From assembly GCA_019113745.1 (NCBI GenBank), contig DXGV01000016.1:56998-120997 (forward strand): a DNA stretch of 64,000 nt, given 5' to 3'. Numbering within the stretch: position 1 is the stretch's first letter; every line of letters starts with the position of its first letter. Shown one piece after another: positions 25,108-33,564 of the stretch. A program made the position numbers and the translations under genes. The stretch is from Candidatus Blautia intestinavium. Its GTDB lineage: Bacteria > Bacillota > Clostridia > Lachnospirales > Lachnospiraceae. A model generated the notes under the pieces. The model was given only the letters and a program-made list of their open reading frames with translations, searched no databases and was not told the DNA's origin.

Positions 25108-25264
25108 TTTTCAGAAAACTGTTTCTGCCTGAAGTTCCTGCCGAAAAAAGAAATTAAATAATACAAGAACAGAGAAACCTGTGCTATAATAAGGACATCT
25201 GGTACAGAACGAGTACGAACGGCGCTTTTTTACAAGCGGTGTGAATGAATGGAGGACAGAATTT

Positions 25265-26965
25265 ATGAAAAGAAGAAGTATGATAGCGGCTCTGCTCTGC
25301 AGTATGTGCCTGACCGCAGGGACGACGATTCCGGTTATGGCGGATTCCGCCAAGGTAGTGACGCTTGGAGCGGATCTGACGCAGGAACAGAAGAATACGA
25401 TGATGAACTATTTTAAGGCGGACGCCAGCCAGGTGCAGATTCTCACGGTTACAAACGCTGATGAAAGAGAATATCTTGGCAACTATATCCCTCTGGAACA
25501 GATCGGAACAAGGACTCTTAGCTGCGCTTATGTAAAGCCCACCCAGTCCGGAGGAATTAAGGTGCGTACCGCTAACCTGAATTATGTAACGGGCAGAATG
25601 ATCGCCAATGCCCTTTCTACTGCCGGAATATCCAACTGCGAGGCTGTGGCAGCCTGCCCCTACGAGGTATCGGGAACGGGCGCTCTTACAGGCGTAATGA
25701 TGGCTTACGAATCTGCCAGCGGACAGAAGCTTGACAGCGCCAAGAAAGATCTGGCGACAAAAGAAGTGGTTGTTACCGGAAATCTCGCCCAGCAGGTAGG
25801 CGAAGACAACGCCACGAACATCATTAACCAGGCGAAGCTGCAGATCATCGGAAAGAATGTGCAGAATGCAGATGAGATTTATAATATTGTCAATAATATT
25901 GCCGTAGAGAACAACGTTACCTTCAGTTCAGACGAAATGGACGCCATTGTATCCCTTCTTCAGCAGATCGCTCAGCAGAGCTATGATATCGAGCAGATGA
26001 AGACTACTCTGGAGGAGATCCAGGAGAGCATCGACAAAGAAGACGAGCCCCAGACAGAAGAAACTCCGGCTCCGGAAGAAGACGGAACTGAGGAAGGCGG
26101 AAATACGGACGAGGGAACTGAAGAAGGTTCAGACGATGAAGAGGATATCACCCAGAATGTAGATCCGGACGTTCTTGGAGACGATGTAAAACAAAGCTCC
26201 ACAGAAGATCCTTCTCTGGCAGAAGAGACAATGGGAGACGATACCGATAATGCGGGAGACAGCTCATCTGAAGAGGAGACGGGAATTCCGGAAGCGACAG
26301 ACGACGGAACGATCCCTGAGGCGACAGATGACGGAAGCATGCCGGAGGGAGACGGAACAGAGCAGTCTGTAGACGGAACAGGAATCCCGGAAGCGACAGA
26401 CGACGGAACAATCCCGGAGGCATCCGCAGACGGAACGACCGCGGACGGAGGACAGGCAGTTCCTGAAGCTTCGGCGGAAAATACATTGAACATTGATTCT
26501 CTCAGTGATGAAGCAAAATCACGTTATGAAAATATGAAAACCTTCTGCGCAGGAGAATTTGAAGGAGACGCGGCTTCCCTTCAGGCAGCTACGGGAGATC
26601 CGGCGGCTGTAGCGTCCGCTTCCGTTGATCCTGCAACAGGAAGTTCTCTTACCCAGAAGGTTCTGGAAGCATACGTCAGTGTTCTTCAGGACGGAGGAAT
26701 GTCTTATGTGCCTTCCGGAAGTGAGAAATATATGTCTTCAGAGCTGAACATGATGGATTCCAAACTGAAAGGAATTTTCAGCATTGATGCAGAGCCGGCG
26801 GCAGACGACCTGCTTGCGGCGCAGACTCCGGAGACAAGACAGGCGCTTTATAACGACACCATGAAATTCCTGGAGGGGCTGTACGGCGAAACAGCGTCTG
26901 CAGAGACTGTTCCGGCAGAGGAAGGAACAGGAGAACAGGCATATACAGAAGAAGCAGTATATTAA
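25265..26965 (+). CDS. Exported DUF1002 protein with acidic repeat linker
   Basis: 566-residue exported protein. A Sec signal (MKRRSMIAALLCSMCLTAGTTIPVMA) is followed by a DUF1002 domain to about residue 270: VTLGADLTQEQKNTMMNYF, AYVKPTQSGGIKVRTANLNYVT, ANALSTAGISNCEAVAACPYEVSGTGALTG (split motif). A long Glu/Asp/Thr-rich linker (about 270-400) contains repeated (G/T)IPEATDDGT units. A second helical domain closes the protein. DUF1002 proteins are common in Firmicutes and lack a known function. RBS GGAGG precedes the start. The acidic linker may act as a flexible wall-spanning spacer (inference). Confidence 0.85.
   Translation: MKRRSMIAALLCSMCLTAGTTIPVMADSAKVVTLGADLTQEQKNTMMNYFKADASQVQILTVTNADEREYLGNYIPLEQIGTRTLSCAYVKPTQSGGIKVRTANLNYVTGRMIANALSTAGISNCEAVAACPYEVSGTGALTGVMMAYESASGQKLDSAKKDLATKEVVVTGNLAQQVGEDNATNIINQAKLQIIGKNVQNADEIYNIVNNIAVENNVTFSSDEMDAIVSLLQQIAQQSYDIEQMKTTLEEIQESIDKEDEPQTEETPAPEEDGTEEGGNTDEGTEEGSDDEEDITQNVDPDVLGDDVKQSSTEDPSLAEETMGDDTDNAGDSSSEEETGIPEATDDGTIPEATDDGSMPEGDGTEQSVDGTGIPEATDDGTIPEASADGTTADGGQAVPEASAENTLNIDSLSDEAKSRYENMKTFCAGEFEGDAASLQAATGDPAAVASASVDPATGSSLTQKVLEAYVSVLQDGGMSYVPSGSEKYMSSELNMMDSKLKGIFSIDAEPAADDLLAAQTPETRQALYNDTMKFLEGLYGETASAETVPAEEGTGEQAYTEEAVY
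26281..26445 (+). repeat. In-gene repeats coding for IPEATDDGT units
   Basis: At least four partial copies of a codon block for (I/G)-PEA-(T/S)-(D/A)-DGT within the DUF1002 linker. Copies at about 26284 and 26386 are nearly identical. Confidence 0.7.
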
Positions 26966-27003
26966 AAAATACAGCGTCCGGAATGGATGCATGAGAAAAA
27001 TGA

Positions 27004-27031
27004 AAAGGAGAGGCAGCGGCCTCTCTTTTTC
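27004..27031 (+). terminator. Terminator after the DUF1002 gene
   Basis: GAGAGGC-AGCG-GCCTCTC (27008-27025) followed by five T. Confidence 0.85.
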
Positions 27032-27128
27032 GTTTCCGGAAATACTGGAAAATCTGTCGTATCTGTGCTAGAATATAGAGAAATGTTGGCGAAAAAGTAA
27101 GAAAATGTTTCCGAAAGGAGAAAGTGAC

Positions 27129-28331
27129 ATGAGTCTGGCAGTGGTAACGCTGAAAAAGGGTGAGGGAAGGCTGCTGAAAGCAGGCGGTATGTGGGTGTTT
27201 GACAATGAAATTGCCTCTATCATGGGAAGCTTTTTAAACGGAGATATTGTCCTGGTGAGAGATTTTGACGGATATCCCCTGGGAAAAGGCTTTATCAATA
27301 CGAATTCCAAAATCACAGTAAGGCTTCTGACAAGAGACGAAAACAGGAAGATTGACAGTAAATTTTGGGAAGACCGTGTAAGAGACGCCTGGGAATACAG
27401 AAAAAAAGTGACGGAAACAGGATGCTGCCGTCTGATATTCGGGGAGGCGGATTTTTTTCCGGGACTGGTTGTAGATAAATTTTCGGACGTGCTGGTAGTA
27501 CAGTCTCTGGCGCTGGGTATTGACCGGTGGAAAGAAGAGATCCTGGAGCTTCTGAAAAAGGTTCTGAAGGAGGACGGAATAGAGATCAGGGGCGTTTATG
27601 AGAGAAGCGACGTGAAGGTACGGCGCCAGGAAGGAATGGAGCTGTATAAAGGCTTCATCGGGCCGGAGTTCCCTACATTGGTGGAAATCACAGAAAACGG
27701 AGTAAAATATCAGGTGGATGTATAGGACGGGCAGAAAACAGGATTTTTCCTGGACCAGAAATATAACCGTCTGGCAATACAGAAATTATGCAGGGATGCG
27801 AGAGTTCTGGACTGCTTCACCCACACAGGCTCCTTCGCCCTGAACGCAGGTTTTGCCGGAGCCAGGGAAGTCACAGGGGTGGACGCGTCCCAGCTTGCCG
27901 TGGATCAGGCTTCGGCAAACGCCCGCCTGAACCATCTGGAAGACAGGGTACGGTTTATCTGCGAGGACGTTTTTGAGCTTCTGCCAGAGTTAGAGGCGGA
28001 AGGGGGGCAGTACGATGTGGTCATCCTCGATCCTCCGGCGTTTACAAAATCCAGAAGCTCTGTAAAAAATGCGGTCAAAGGCTACCGGGAGATCAATCTG
28101 AGAGCTATGAAGCTTGTGAAAGACGGCGGATTTCTGGCTACCTGCTCCTGCTCGCATTTTATGACATATGAGCTGTTTACAAAGACCATCGCCCAGGCGG
28201 CCCGCAGCGCTCACCGGCGTCTCAGACAGGTGGAGTACAGAACGCAGGCTCCGGATCATCCGATCCTCTGGTCGGCGGACGAGTCCTATTATCTCAAGTT
28301 TTATATTTTTCAGGTAACCGTTGACAGATAA
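27129..28331 (+). pseudogene. Class I SAM rRNA methyltransferase (RlmI-like) interrupted by one in-frame TAG
   Basis: The reading frame codes for a complete 400-residue RlmI/RlmK-type 23S rRNA cytosine-C5 methyltransferase except for a TAG at codon 199 (27723-27725). Before it are the PUA domain (LKKGEGRLLKAGGMWVFDNEIA...NGDIVLVRDFDGYPLGKGF) and RLIFGEADFFPGLVVDKF. After it, in the same frame, come DGQKTGFFLDQKYNRL, the SAM site VLDCFTHTGSFALNA, GVDAS, VILDPPAFTKSR and TCSCSHFM. Relatives usually have Glu or similar just before NGQKTGFFLDQ, so a single base change from GAG, AAG or CAG explains the stop. The catalytic half begins downstream, and no good restart site precedes its SAM motif. A sequencing error cannot be excluded. 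Start at 27129 follows AAAGGAG. Confidence 0.85.
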
Positions 28332-28416
28332 AGCCGTATGAACGGCGGCGTATCAGAAGAAAAGATAAAAAATCAGATCATCCGAAGGATTTAAACGAAC
28401 AGGAGATGGAAATGAT

Positions 28417-28827
28417 ATGAAAGATAAGTTTTTTAAGTTTATGGAAGGCAGATATGGAGTAGACTCTTACTCGCGTTTTACAATAGGGCTGGCTCTCGTG
28501 TGCATCATAATATCTATATTTTTCCCGGGCAGAAGCCTGATCGGCGCTGTTCTGAACACAGTCGGCCTTCTTGCGATCATTTACACATATTTCAGGATAC
28601 TGTCCAGGAATATTCAGAAGCGGTATGCAGAGAACCAGAAGTATCTTGCCATGACGGAAAAATTAAGACAGCGTTTTAACCGGGAAAAGAATCTGATGAA
28701 ACAGAGAAAAACACATCATATCTACTCCTGTCCGAACTGCGGGCAGAAGATCAGAATTCCCCGGGGAAAGGGACGTATCGAAATCGACTGTCCGAAGTGT
28801 CATACGAAATTTATCAAGAACAGCTAA
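28417..28827 (+). CDS. Membrane protein with C-terminal zinc ribbon
   Basis: 136-residue protein. Two transmembrane helices (about residues 22-65: FTIGLALVCIIISIFF, LIGAVLNTVGLLAIIYTYF) are followed by a basic coiled segment (RNIQKRYAENQKYLAMTEKLRQRFNREKN) and a zinc ribbon C-x2-C...C-x2-C (YSCPNCGQKIRIPRGKGRIEIDCPKCHTKF split). The ribbon resembles the rubredoxin-like FmdB/zinc-ribbon class. Homologues are common in Lachnospiraceae, typically annotated as hypothetical. RBS AGGAG. The next gene starts 45 bp on, and the group up to 30354 is probably one transcript. Confidence 0.75.
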   Translation: MKDKFFKFMEGRYGVDSYSRFTIGLALVCIIISIFFPGRSLIGAVLNTVGLLAIIYTYFRILSRNIQKRYAENQKYLAMTEKLRQRFNREKNLMKQRKTHHIYSCPNCGQKIRIPRGKGRIEIDCPKCHTKFIKNS

Positions 28828-28871
28828 CTGAAAGAACAGGCACAGAAAAGCGACATACAGCAGGAGGTATT

Positions 28872-29708
28872 ATGTTTGGGTATGTGGTAATGAATAAGCC
28901 GGAAATGAAATTTAAAGACTTTGAAATGTATCGTTCCTTTTACTGCGGGCTGTGCAGAGAGCTGAGGGAGCGCTATGGAATATCAGGGCAGATCACGCTG
29001 ACTTATGATATGACGTTTGTTATCCTTCTTTTAAGCGGATTATACGAACCGCCCACAAAGAAAGGAACTACAAGATGCATCATTCATCCGGTTCAGAGCC
29101 AGACGGTGAGAAAAAACGTCATTACGGAATATGCCGCGGATATGAATGTGTTTCTGACATACTATAAATGTGTGGACGACTGGAAAGACGACAAAAATCT
29201 GGCGAAGCTTGCCCTGGGACGACTGCTGAAAAATAAAGACAGAAAAGCGGAGGCTTTGTACAGAAAAAAAACAAAAGCCATTATACATGATCTGGATGAA
29301 TTGTCGGCCATGGAAAAGGCCGGTGAGAAGAATCTGGATAAAATGGCAGGCTGTTTTGGCAGGATCATGGAAGAAATATTTGCCTATAAAGAAGACCCAT
29401 GGGAGGGAGCCCTGCGGCGGATGGGATTTTACATGGGCAAGTTTATCTATATTATGGACGCGTTTGAAGATGTGGAAGAGGATGTGGAAAAGGGAAATTA
29501 CAATCCTTTTTCAGAAGAGTATATAATGGAAGGGTTCCAGGAGCGGGTGAGACAGATCCTGATCATGATGATGGCGGAGGCCTGCCGGGAATTTGAGAAA
29601 CTTCCTATTATAAAATATGCGGATATACTGAGAAATATTTTATATTCGGGAGTATGGTGCCGGTTTGAAACGGTATCGGGGAAGCGGAAGGAAAAACAGG
29701 AGAAATAA
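28872..29708 (+). CDS. DUF5685 family protein
   Basis: 278-residue soluble helical protein of family DUF5685. Characteristic start [31 protein letters not shown] with a Cys pair (CGLC), followed by [18 protein letters not shown], then a [10 protein letters not shown] segment and repeated helical Asp/Glu motifs ([21 protein letters not shown]). The all-helical DDxxD-like pattern recalls polyprenyl synthase folds, but this is a weak resemblance. RBS AGGAGG; the J-domain gene follows after one base. The tight pairing with a J-domain protein suggests a shared task. Confidence 0.82.
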   Translation: MFGYVVMNKPEMKFKDFEMYRSFYCGLCRELRERYGISGQITLTYDMTFVILLLSGLYEPPTKKGTTRCIIHPVQSQTVRKNVITEYAADMNVFLTYYKCVDDWKDDKNLAKLALGRLLKNKDRKAEALYRKKTKAIIHDLDELSAMEKAGEKNLDKMAGCFGRIMEEIFAYKEDPWEGALRRMGFYMGKFIYIMDAFEDVEEDVEKGNYNPFSEEYIMEGFQERVRQILIMMMAEACREFEKLPIIKYADILRNILYSGVWCRFETVSGKRKEKQEK

Positions 29709-29709
29709 C

Positions 29710-30354
29710 ATGTTTGATCCATATAGTGTTCTGGGTGTATCCAGAGATGCATCCGACGAAGAAATCAAGAAGGCATACCGGAGACTGAGCCGAAAGTATC
29801 ATCCGGATGCAAACATTAATAATCCAAACAAAGCGCAGGCAGAAGAGAAGTTCAAAGAGGTTCAGCAGGCATACGACCAGATCATGAAAGAACGGGAATA
29901 CGGTTCCTCTTCCTATGGCGGCGGCTATAACGGCGGAGGCTTTGGCGGCTTCGGAGGACAGAGCAGCGCCGGCTATCAGGATGAGGAAGCTATCCGGAGG
30001 CAGGCGGCTTCTAATTATATACAAAGCGGGCACTACCAGGAGGCCATGAACGTGCTTTCTTCGCTGAAGCAGAGAAACGGACAGTGGTATTATCTTTCAT
30101 CCATTGCCAATATGGGACTGGGAAATAATATGAACGCGCTGAGCGACATACGGGAGGCGGTTCGGCTGGAACCGGATAATATGCAGTACAGAATGATGCT
30201 TCAGAGGATGGAAAGCGGCGGTACATGGTATCAGGAACAGCAGAATCCATTTGGCGGGATGCCTTCGGACGGAGATAATTTCTGTATGAAACTTTGTCTG
30301 GCGAATATGGCGTGCAGCATCTGCTGTCCGGGAAGCGGCATACTCTGCTGCTGA
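29710..30354 (+). CDS. J-domain protein with TPR-like middle and Cys-rich tail
   Basis: 214-residue DnaJ-type co-chaperone. J-domain at residues 1-65 with the Hsp70-activating HPD in [10 protein letters not shown]. Then follow a Gly/Tyr/Ser-rich linker ([14 protein letters not shown]), a short helical repeat ([20 protein letters not shown]...[22 protein letters not shown]-like) and a Cys-rich C-terminus ([19 protein letters not shown]). It lacks the zinc-finger and client-binding domains of DnaJ, so it is probably a specialised partner for DnaK. Starts one base after the DUF5685 stop; RBS AGGAG. Confidence 0.85.
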   Translation: MFDPYSVLGVSRDASDEEIKKAYRRLSRKYHPDANINNPNKAQAEEKFKEVQQAYDQIMKEREYGSSSYGGGYNGGGFGGFGGQSSAGYQDEEAIRRQAASNYIQSGHYQEAMNVLSSLKQRNGQWYYLSSIANMGLGNNMNALSDIREAVRLEPDNMQYRMMLQRMESGGTWYQEQQNPFGGMPSDGDNFCMKLCLANMACSICCPGSGILCC

Positions 30355-30391
30355 CAGACGGAGAGAAGTTCTCCGGCAGGGTTTTGCGTAA

Positions 30392-30420
30392 TTGACAAGA
30401 TCCGGCGGAGAGGCTAAGAT
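30392..30420 (+). promoter_or_regulatory. ddh promoter
   Basis: Perfect TTGACA (30392-30397), 17-bp spacer, TAAGAT (30415-30420), about 65 bp before the ddh start. Confidence 0.6.
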
Positions 30421-30486
30421 AATGAATAACTGCTGAGAAGGGCTCGGCAATAAAATTTCACTGTAAATGACGAGGAGGAAATGAAA

Positions 30487-31473
30487 ATGAGTATTCGAAT
30501 TGGCATAATGGGATACGGAAATCTGGGACGGGGCGTGGAATGCGCCATTAAACACAATCCTGATATGGAGCTTGTGGCAGTCTTTACCCGCAGGGATCCT
30601 GATACAGTAAACATTCTTACGGAAACGGCAAAAGTTTATCATGCGGATGAAGCGGAAAACATGAAAGACGAGATCGACGTGATGATCCTCTGCGGGGGAA
30701 GCGCCACGGATCTTCCGAAACAGACTCCCAAATATGCGCAGTGGTTTAACGTGGTAGACAGCTTTGACACCCACGCAAAGATCCCGGAGCATTTTGCAGA
30801 CGTGGATAAGGCTGCTTCTGAAAATAATCATGTGGGAATTATTTCTGTAGGCTGGGATCCGGGAATGTTTTCGCTGAACAGAATGTACGCAAACGCGATC
30901 CTTACTAATGGAAAAGATTATACCTTCTGGGGAAAGGGCGTAAGCCAAGGACACTCAGACGCTATTCGGAGGATCGACGGCGTAAAAGACGGCAAACAGT
31001 ACACGATTCCTGTGGAGGCTGCTCTGGAAGCGGTGAGAAACGGAGAGAACCCGGAGCTGACTACAAGACAGAAGCATACCAGAGAATGTTTTGTAGTGGC
31101 AGAGGAGGGAGCGGATCTTGCCCGCATTGAACAGGAAATCAAAACAATGCCGAACTATTTCGACGAATATGACACTACTGTACATTTTATTTCTGAGGAA
31201 GAGCTGAAGAGAGATCACAGCGGAATCCCTCACGGCGGTTTTGTGATCCGTTCCGGTAAGACAGGATGGAATGATGAGAACAGCCATGTGATCGAATACA
31301 GTCTGAAGCTGGATTCCAATCCGGAATTTACTTCCTCCGTCATTGTGGCTTACGCAAGAGCGGCATACAGAATGAGCCAGGAAGGACAGAAGGGATGTAA
31401 GACAGTCTTTGACGTTCCTCCCGCATATCTGAGCGCGCTGGACGGCGCTGAGCTCAGAAAACATCTTCTTTAA
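30487..31473 (+). CDS. ddh: meso-Diaminopimelate dehydrogenase
   Basis: NADPH-dependent enzyme converting tetrahydrodipicolinate directly to meso-diaminopimelate, the lysine precursor and wall cross-linker. 328 residues. Rossmann start SIRIGIMGYGNLGRGVECAI, AVFTRRDP, ILCGGSATDLPKQ, and the substrate-binding features VVDSFDTHAKIPEHF, SVGWDPGMFSLNR, FWGKGVSQGHSDAIRRI and TRECFVV are as in Corynebacterium/Clostridium Ddh. Start 30487 is 8 bases from GAGGAGG; ATG at 30481 is only two bases from it. Single-gene transcript with its own promoter and terminator. Confidence 0.95.
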   Translation: MSIRIGIMGYGNLGRGVECAIKHNPDMELVAVFTRRDPDTVNILTETAKVYHADEAENMKDEIDVMILCGGSATDLPKQTPKYAQWFNVVDSFDTHAKIPEHFADVDKAASENNHVGIISVGWDPGMFSLNRMYANAILTNGKDYTFWGKGVSQGHSDAIRRIDGVKDGKQYTIPVEAALEAVRNGENPELTTRQKHTRECFVVAEEGADLARIEQEIKTMPNYFDEYDTTVHFISEEELKRDHSGIPHGGFVIRSGKTGWNDENSHVIEYSLKLDSNPEFTSSVIVAYARAAYRMSQEGQKGCKTVFDVPPAYLSALDGAELRKHLL

Positions 31474-31520
31474 AAAATTACGGCAAAATACCAGAAAGCT
31501 TCCAATATATATAGGAAAGA

Positions 31521-31555
31521 AAAAGGGTGGAGAAAAATCTTCACCCTTTTACATT
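31521..31555 (+). terminator. ddh terminator
   Basis: AAAAGGGTGGAGA / TCTTCACCCTTTT hairpin with a four-base loop (31521-31550). Confidence 0.85.
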
Positions 31556-31568
31556 TGTTATAAAAATA

Positions 31569-31627
31569 TTGACGGGTAGAAAAACATGAGATATAATACC
31601 TACATACTCTTGTAACAAGATTGTAAA
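31569..31627 (+). promoter_or_regulatory. Promoter with WalR-like box for the wall enzyme gene
   Basis: TTGACG (31569-31574), 17-bp spacer, TATAAT (31592-31597). Downstream, TGTAAC-N5-TGTAAA (31611-31627) fits the WalR consensus TGTWAH-N5-TGTWAH exactly. Its position just after the start site would favour repression by phosphorylated WalR. Binding itself is inference. Confidence 0.5.
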
Positions 31628-31675
31628 GAATTATAAGAGAAAAGTAATAAAATGGGGCAGGAAGAGGAAAGAGAT

Positions 31676-33280
31676 ATGAAGAAGGTAAGGAAAAGCTGGA
31701 AATTCTGGGGGATTTTGCTGGGGCTTTTAATTTTTGCCGCCGGATTTACCGTTCAGGCGTCTGCTGTGGAAGCAAAAGCGGCTACAACGGGATTCCGGAC
31801 CATCGGAGGAAAGACTTATTACTACGAAAACGGGAAAAGGGTAAAAGGCTGGCTGACGCTTAACGGAAAGAAGTATTATCTGAATGCGAGAACGGGAGTT
31901 CTCTACAAAGGATGGTATAAGATTTCCAATGGAAAACGCCGCTACTTTGACCCTAAGACCGGCGCTATGAAAACGGGACTTCAGAAAATCGGAAGCTACC
32001 GTTATTATTTTGATGGAAAGACAGGATGGGCGCAAAGCGGCTTTTTGCGGGCGGCAAATGGAAATACCCGCTATTTCCGGGGCGGGCTCTATCGTATGGC
32101 CACCGGATGGATGAAAAATTCCAAGGGACAGAGATGGTATTTCCATCCAAGGACCGGTGTAATGTATAAGGGCCTGAAGAAAATCGGGGGATATTCTTAC
32201 TATTTTGATGGAAATACCGGCGTGGCGAAAAGCGGTTTCCTGACGGCGGCAAACGGAAATACCCGTTATTTCCGGGGCGGAACTTATCGTATGGTTATCG
32301 GATGGATCACTTCCAGAGATAAGAAGACGAGAAGATATTTTACCAGCGCGGGCGTGATGATGAAAGGCCTGCGGACCATCAGGGGAAAAACATATTACTT
32401 CGATCCCAGCACAGGTGTGGCCGCGCGGGGATGGGTTTCCGACAGCGGCGGAAAGAGGTATTTTAATCCGGATACAGCCGTTATGGTAACGGGAACAAAG
32501 ACCATTGACGGAGAGAGATACAAATTTGGTTCAGACGGGTATCTGATCGTGTCAAATTCTTCAGAGGGTACTACGGCTGACCTGGATGCGGCGATCCGGC
32601 CGAACCAGCCCGGATCAGAGAAGACTGTAAAGAACTTCCTGCTGGCGGCCATGCAGCCTGTCGGACGGACCCTCTATGTGTGGGGCGGCGGACATAACAG
32701 CGACGCCACAAGAAAAGGAGTCAGTCCGGTATGGGCGTCCTGGTACAACAGCCACAACCGCAGCTATGATTATGATGATTACCGCTTTTACAGCGATAAG
32801 GGCCTTGACTGCTCCGGATATGTGGGCTGGGCTACATATCAGGTAATGAACAGCTACGCTACAGTGGTATCCGGTGAGATTGGAAGCTATTATAAGGGAA
32901 AAGGCTGGGGAACTGTATATAACCAGAACTATCTGTCAAAAACAGACTGGAAATTATATCCGGGAGATATCGGATTTGACGACGGACATACCTGGATCGT
33001 GCTGGGACAGTGTGCGGACAAGAGCGCGGTCGTTCTCCATTCTACGCCCCAGGCGGGAGTTCAGATATCCGGAACCACAACTCCGTCAGGAGGTTACGAC
33101 AGTCAGGCTGTAGCTCTGGCAAAACAGTATATGTCGAAGTTCAAGGGATATACAAAATATAACTACAGTCCATCCTGTGGAAACTATATCAGACGTGGAA
33201 ATTATCTGCGCTGGACAGCGCTGAATAATAATTACAAGAATATGACGGCAGATCAGATCCTGGCGGATCTTTTCCGTTAA
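31676..33280 (+). CDS. Secreted wall hydrolase with glucan/choline-binding repeats and NlpC/P60-like domain
   Basis: 534-residue exported protein. Sec signal at residues 1 to about 35. About eleven 20-residue cell-wall-binding repeats of the CW_binding type follow (residues 45-300), of the form TIGGKTYYYENGKRVKGW, KKYYLNARTGVLYKGW, YYFDGKTGWAQSGF. The C-terminal cysteine peptidase domain (about 320-534) has LYVWGGGHNSD, catalytic C379 in GLDCSGYVGW, and His in DDGHTWIVLG. It probably cleaves peptidoglycan stem peptides while anchored by the repeats. Start 31676 is preceded by GGAAGAGGAAAG. A strong terminator follows. Confidence 0.88.
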   Translation: MKKVRKSWKFWGILLGLLIFAAGFTVQASAVEAKAATTGFRTIGGKTYYYENGKRVKGWLTLNGKKYYLNARTGVLYKGWYKISNGKRRYFDPKTGAMKTGLQKIGSYRYYFDGKTGWAQSGFLRAANGNTRYFRGGLYRMATGWMKNSKGQRWYFHPRTGVMYKGLKKIGGYSYYFDGNTGVAKSGFLTAANGNTRYFRGGTYRMVIGWITSRDKKTRRYFTSAGVMMKGLRTIRGKTYYFDPSTGVAARGWVSDSGGKRYFNPDTAVMVTGTKTIDGERYKFGSDGYLIVSNSSEGTTADLDAAIRPNQPGSEKTVKNFLLAAMQPVGRTLYVWGGGHNSDATRKGVSPVWASWYNSHNRSYDYDDYRFYSDKGLDCSGYVGWATYQVMNSYATVVSGEIGSYYKGKGWGTVYNQNYLSKTDWKLYPGDIGFDDGHTWIVLGQCADKSAVVLHSTPQAGVQISGTTTPSGGYDSQAVALAKQYMSKFKGYTKYNYSPSCGNYIRRGNYLRWTALNNNYKNMTADQILADLFR

Positions 33281-33288
33281 ACACAGCA

Positions 33289-33343
33289 GAGATAAAGAAA
33301 GGAGATTTCTCTCGGAAGAGAGAAATCTCCTTTTCTTTATCTC
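33289..33343 (+). terminator. Very long intrinsic terminator
   Basis: Arms of about 25 bases (33289-33313 and 33318-33343) pair with one base offset around loop GGAA. The core GGAGATTTCTCTC/GAGAGAAATCTCC is perfect. Confidence 0.9.
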
Positions 33344-33434
33344 TATCCACCGTATTGTTTTTTTATTTATATGTTCCTGCAATACCTGCGCCTGCCGCCG
33401 CAGGAAAAAGGACTGTTGCGTAATCTTTAATAAA

Positions 33435-33498
33435 TGTTACAAAATTTTAAAGTTTTTAAAGATTTACTCTTGCAATCCGGAAAGTCCTGTGGTAATAT
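33435..33498 (+). promoter_or_regulatory. Promoter and near-WalR box for the CwlO-like gene
   Basis: TTGCAA (33470-33475), 17-bp spacer, TAATAT (33493-33498). TGTTAC-N5-TTTAAA at 33435-33451 differs from the WalR consensus at one position and lies about 20 bp upstream of -35, where it could activate. A second pair, TGTTAC-N6-TGTTAA, sits near 33532. Confidence 0.42.
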
Positions 33499-33564
33499 GT
33501 AAAAGAAGTTCAGAAAGATATTTCGCAATTGTTACATAAGTTGTTAAAATATGAGGTGAGAAAC

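Noticed and set aside
27723..27725. Pyrrolysine recoding of the TAG
   Set aside because: livG, the ntpF gene and the AI-2E gene end in TAG, the protein family does not use pyrrolysine, and no PYLIS-like context was recognised.
30481..30486. ATG at 30481 as the ddh start
   Set aside because: Only two bases after GAGGAGG; the ATG at 30487 has normal spacing and matches family starts.
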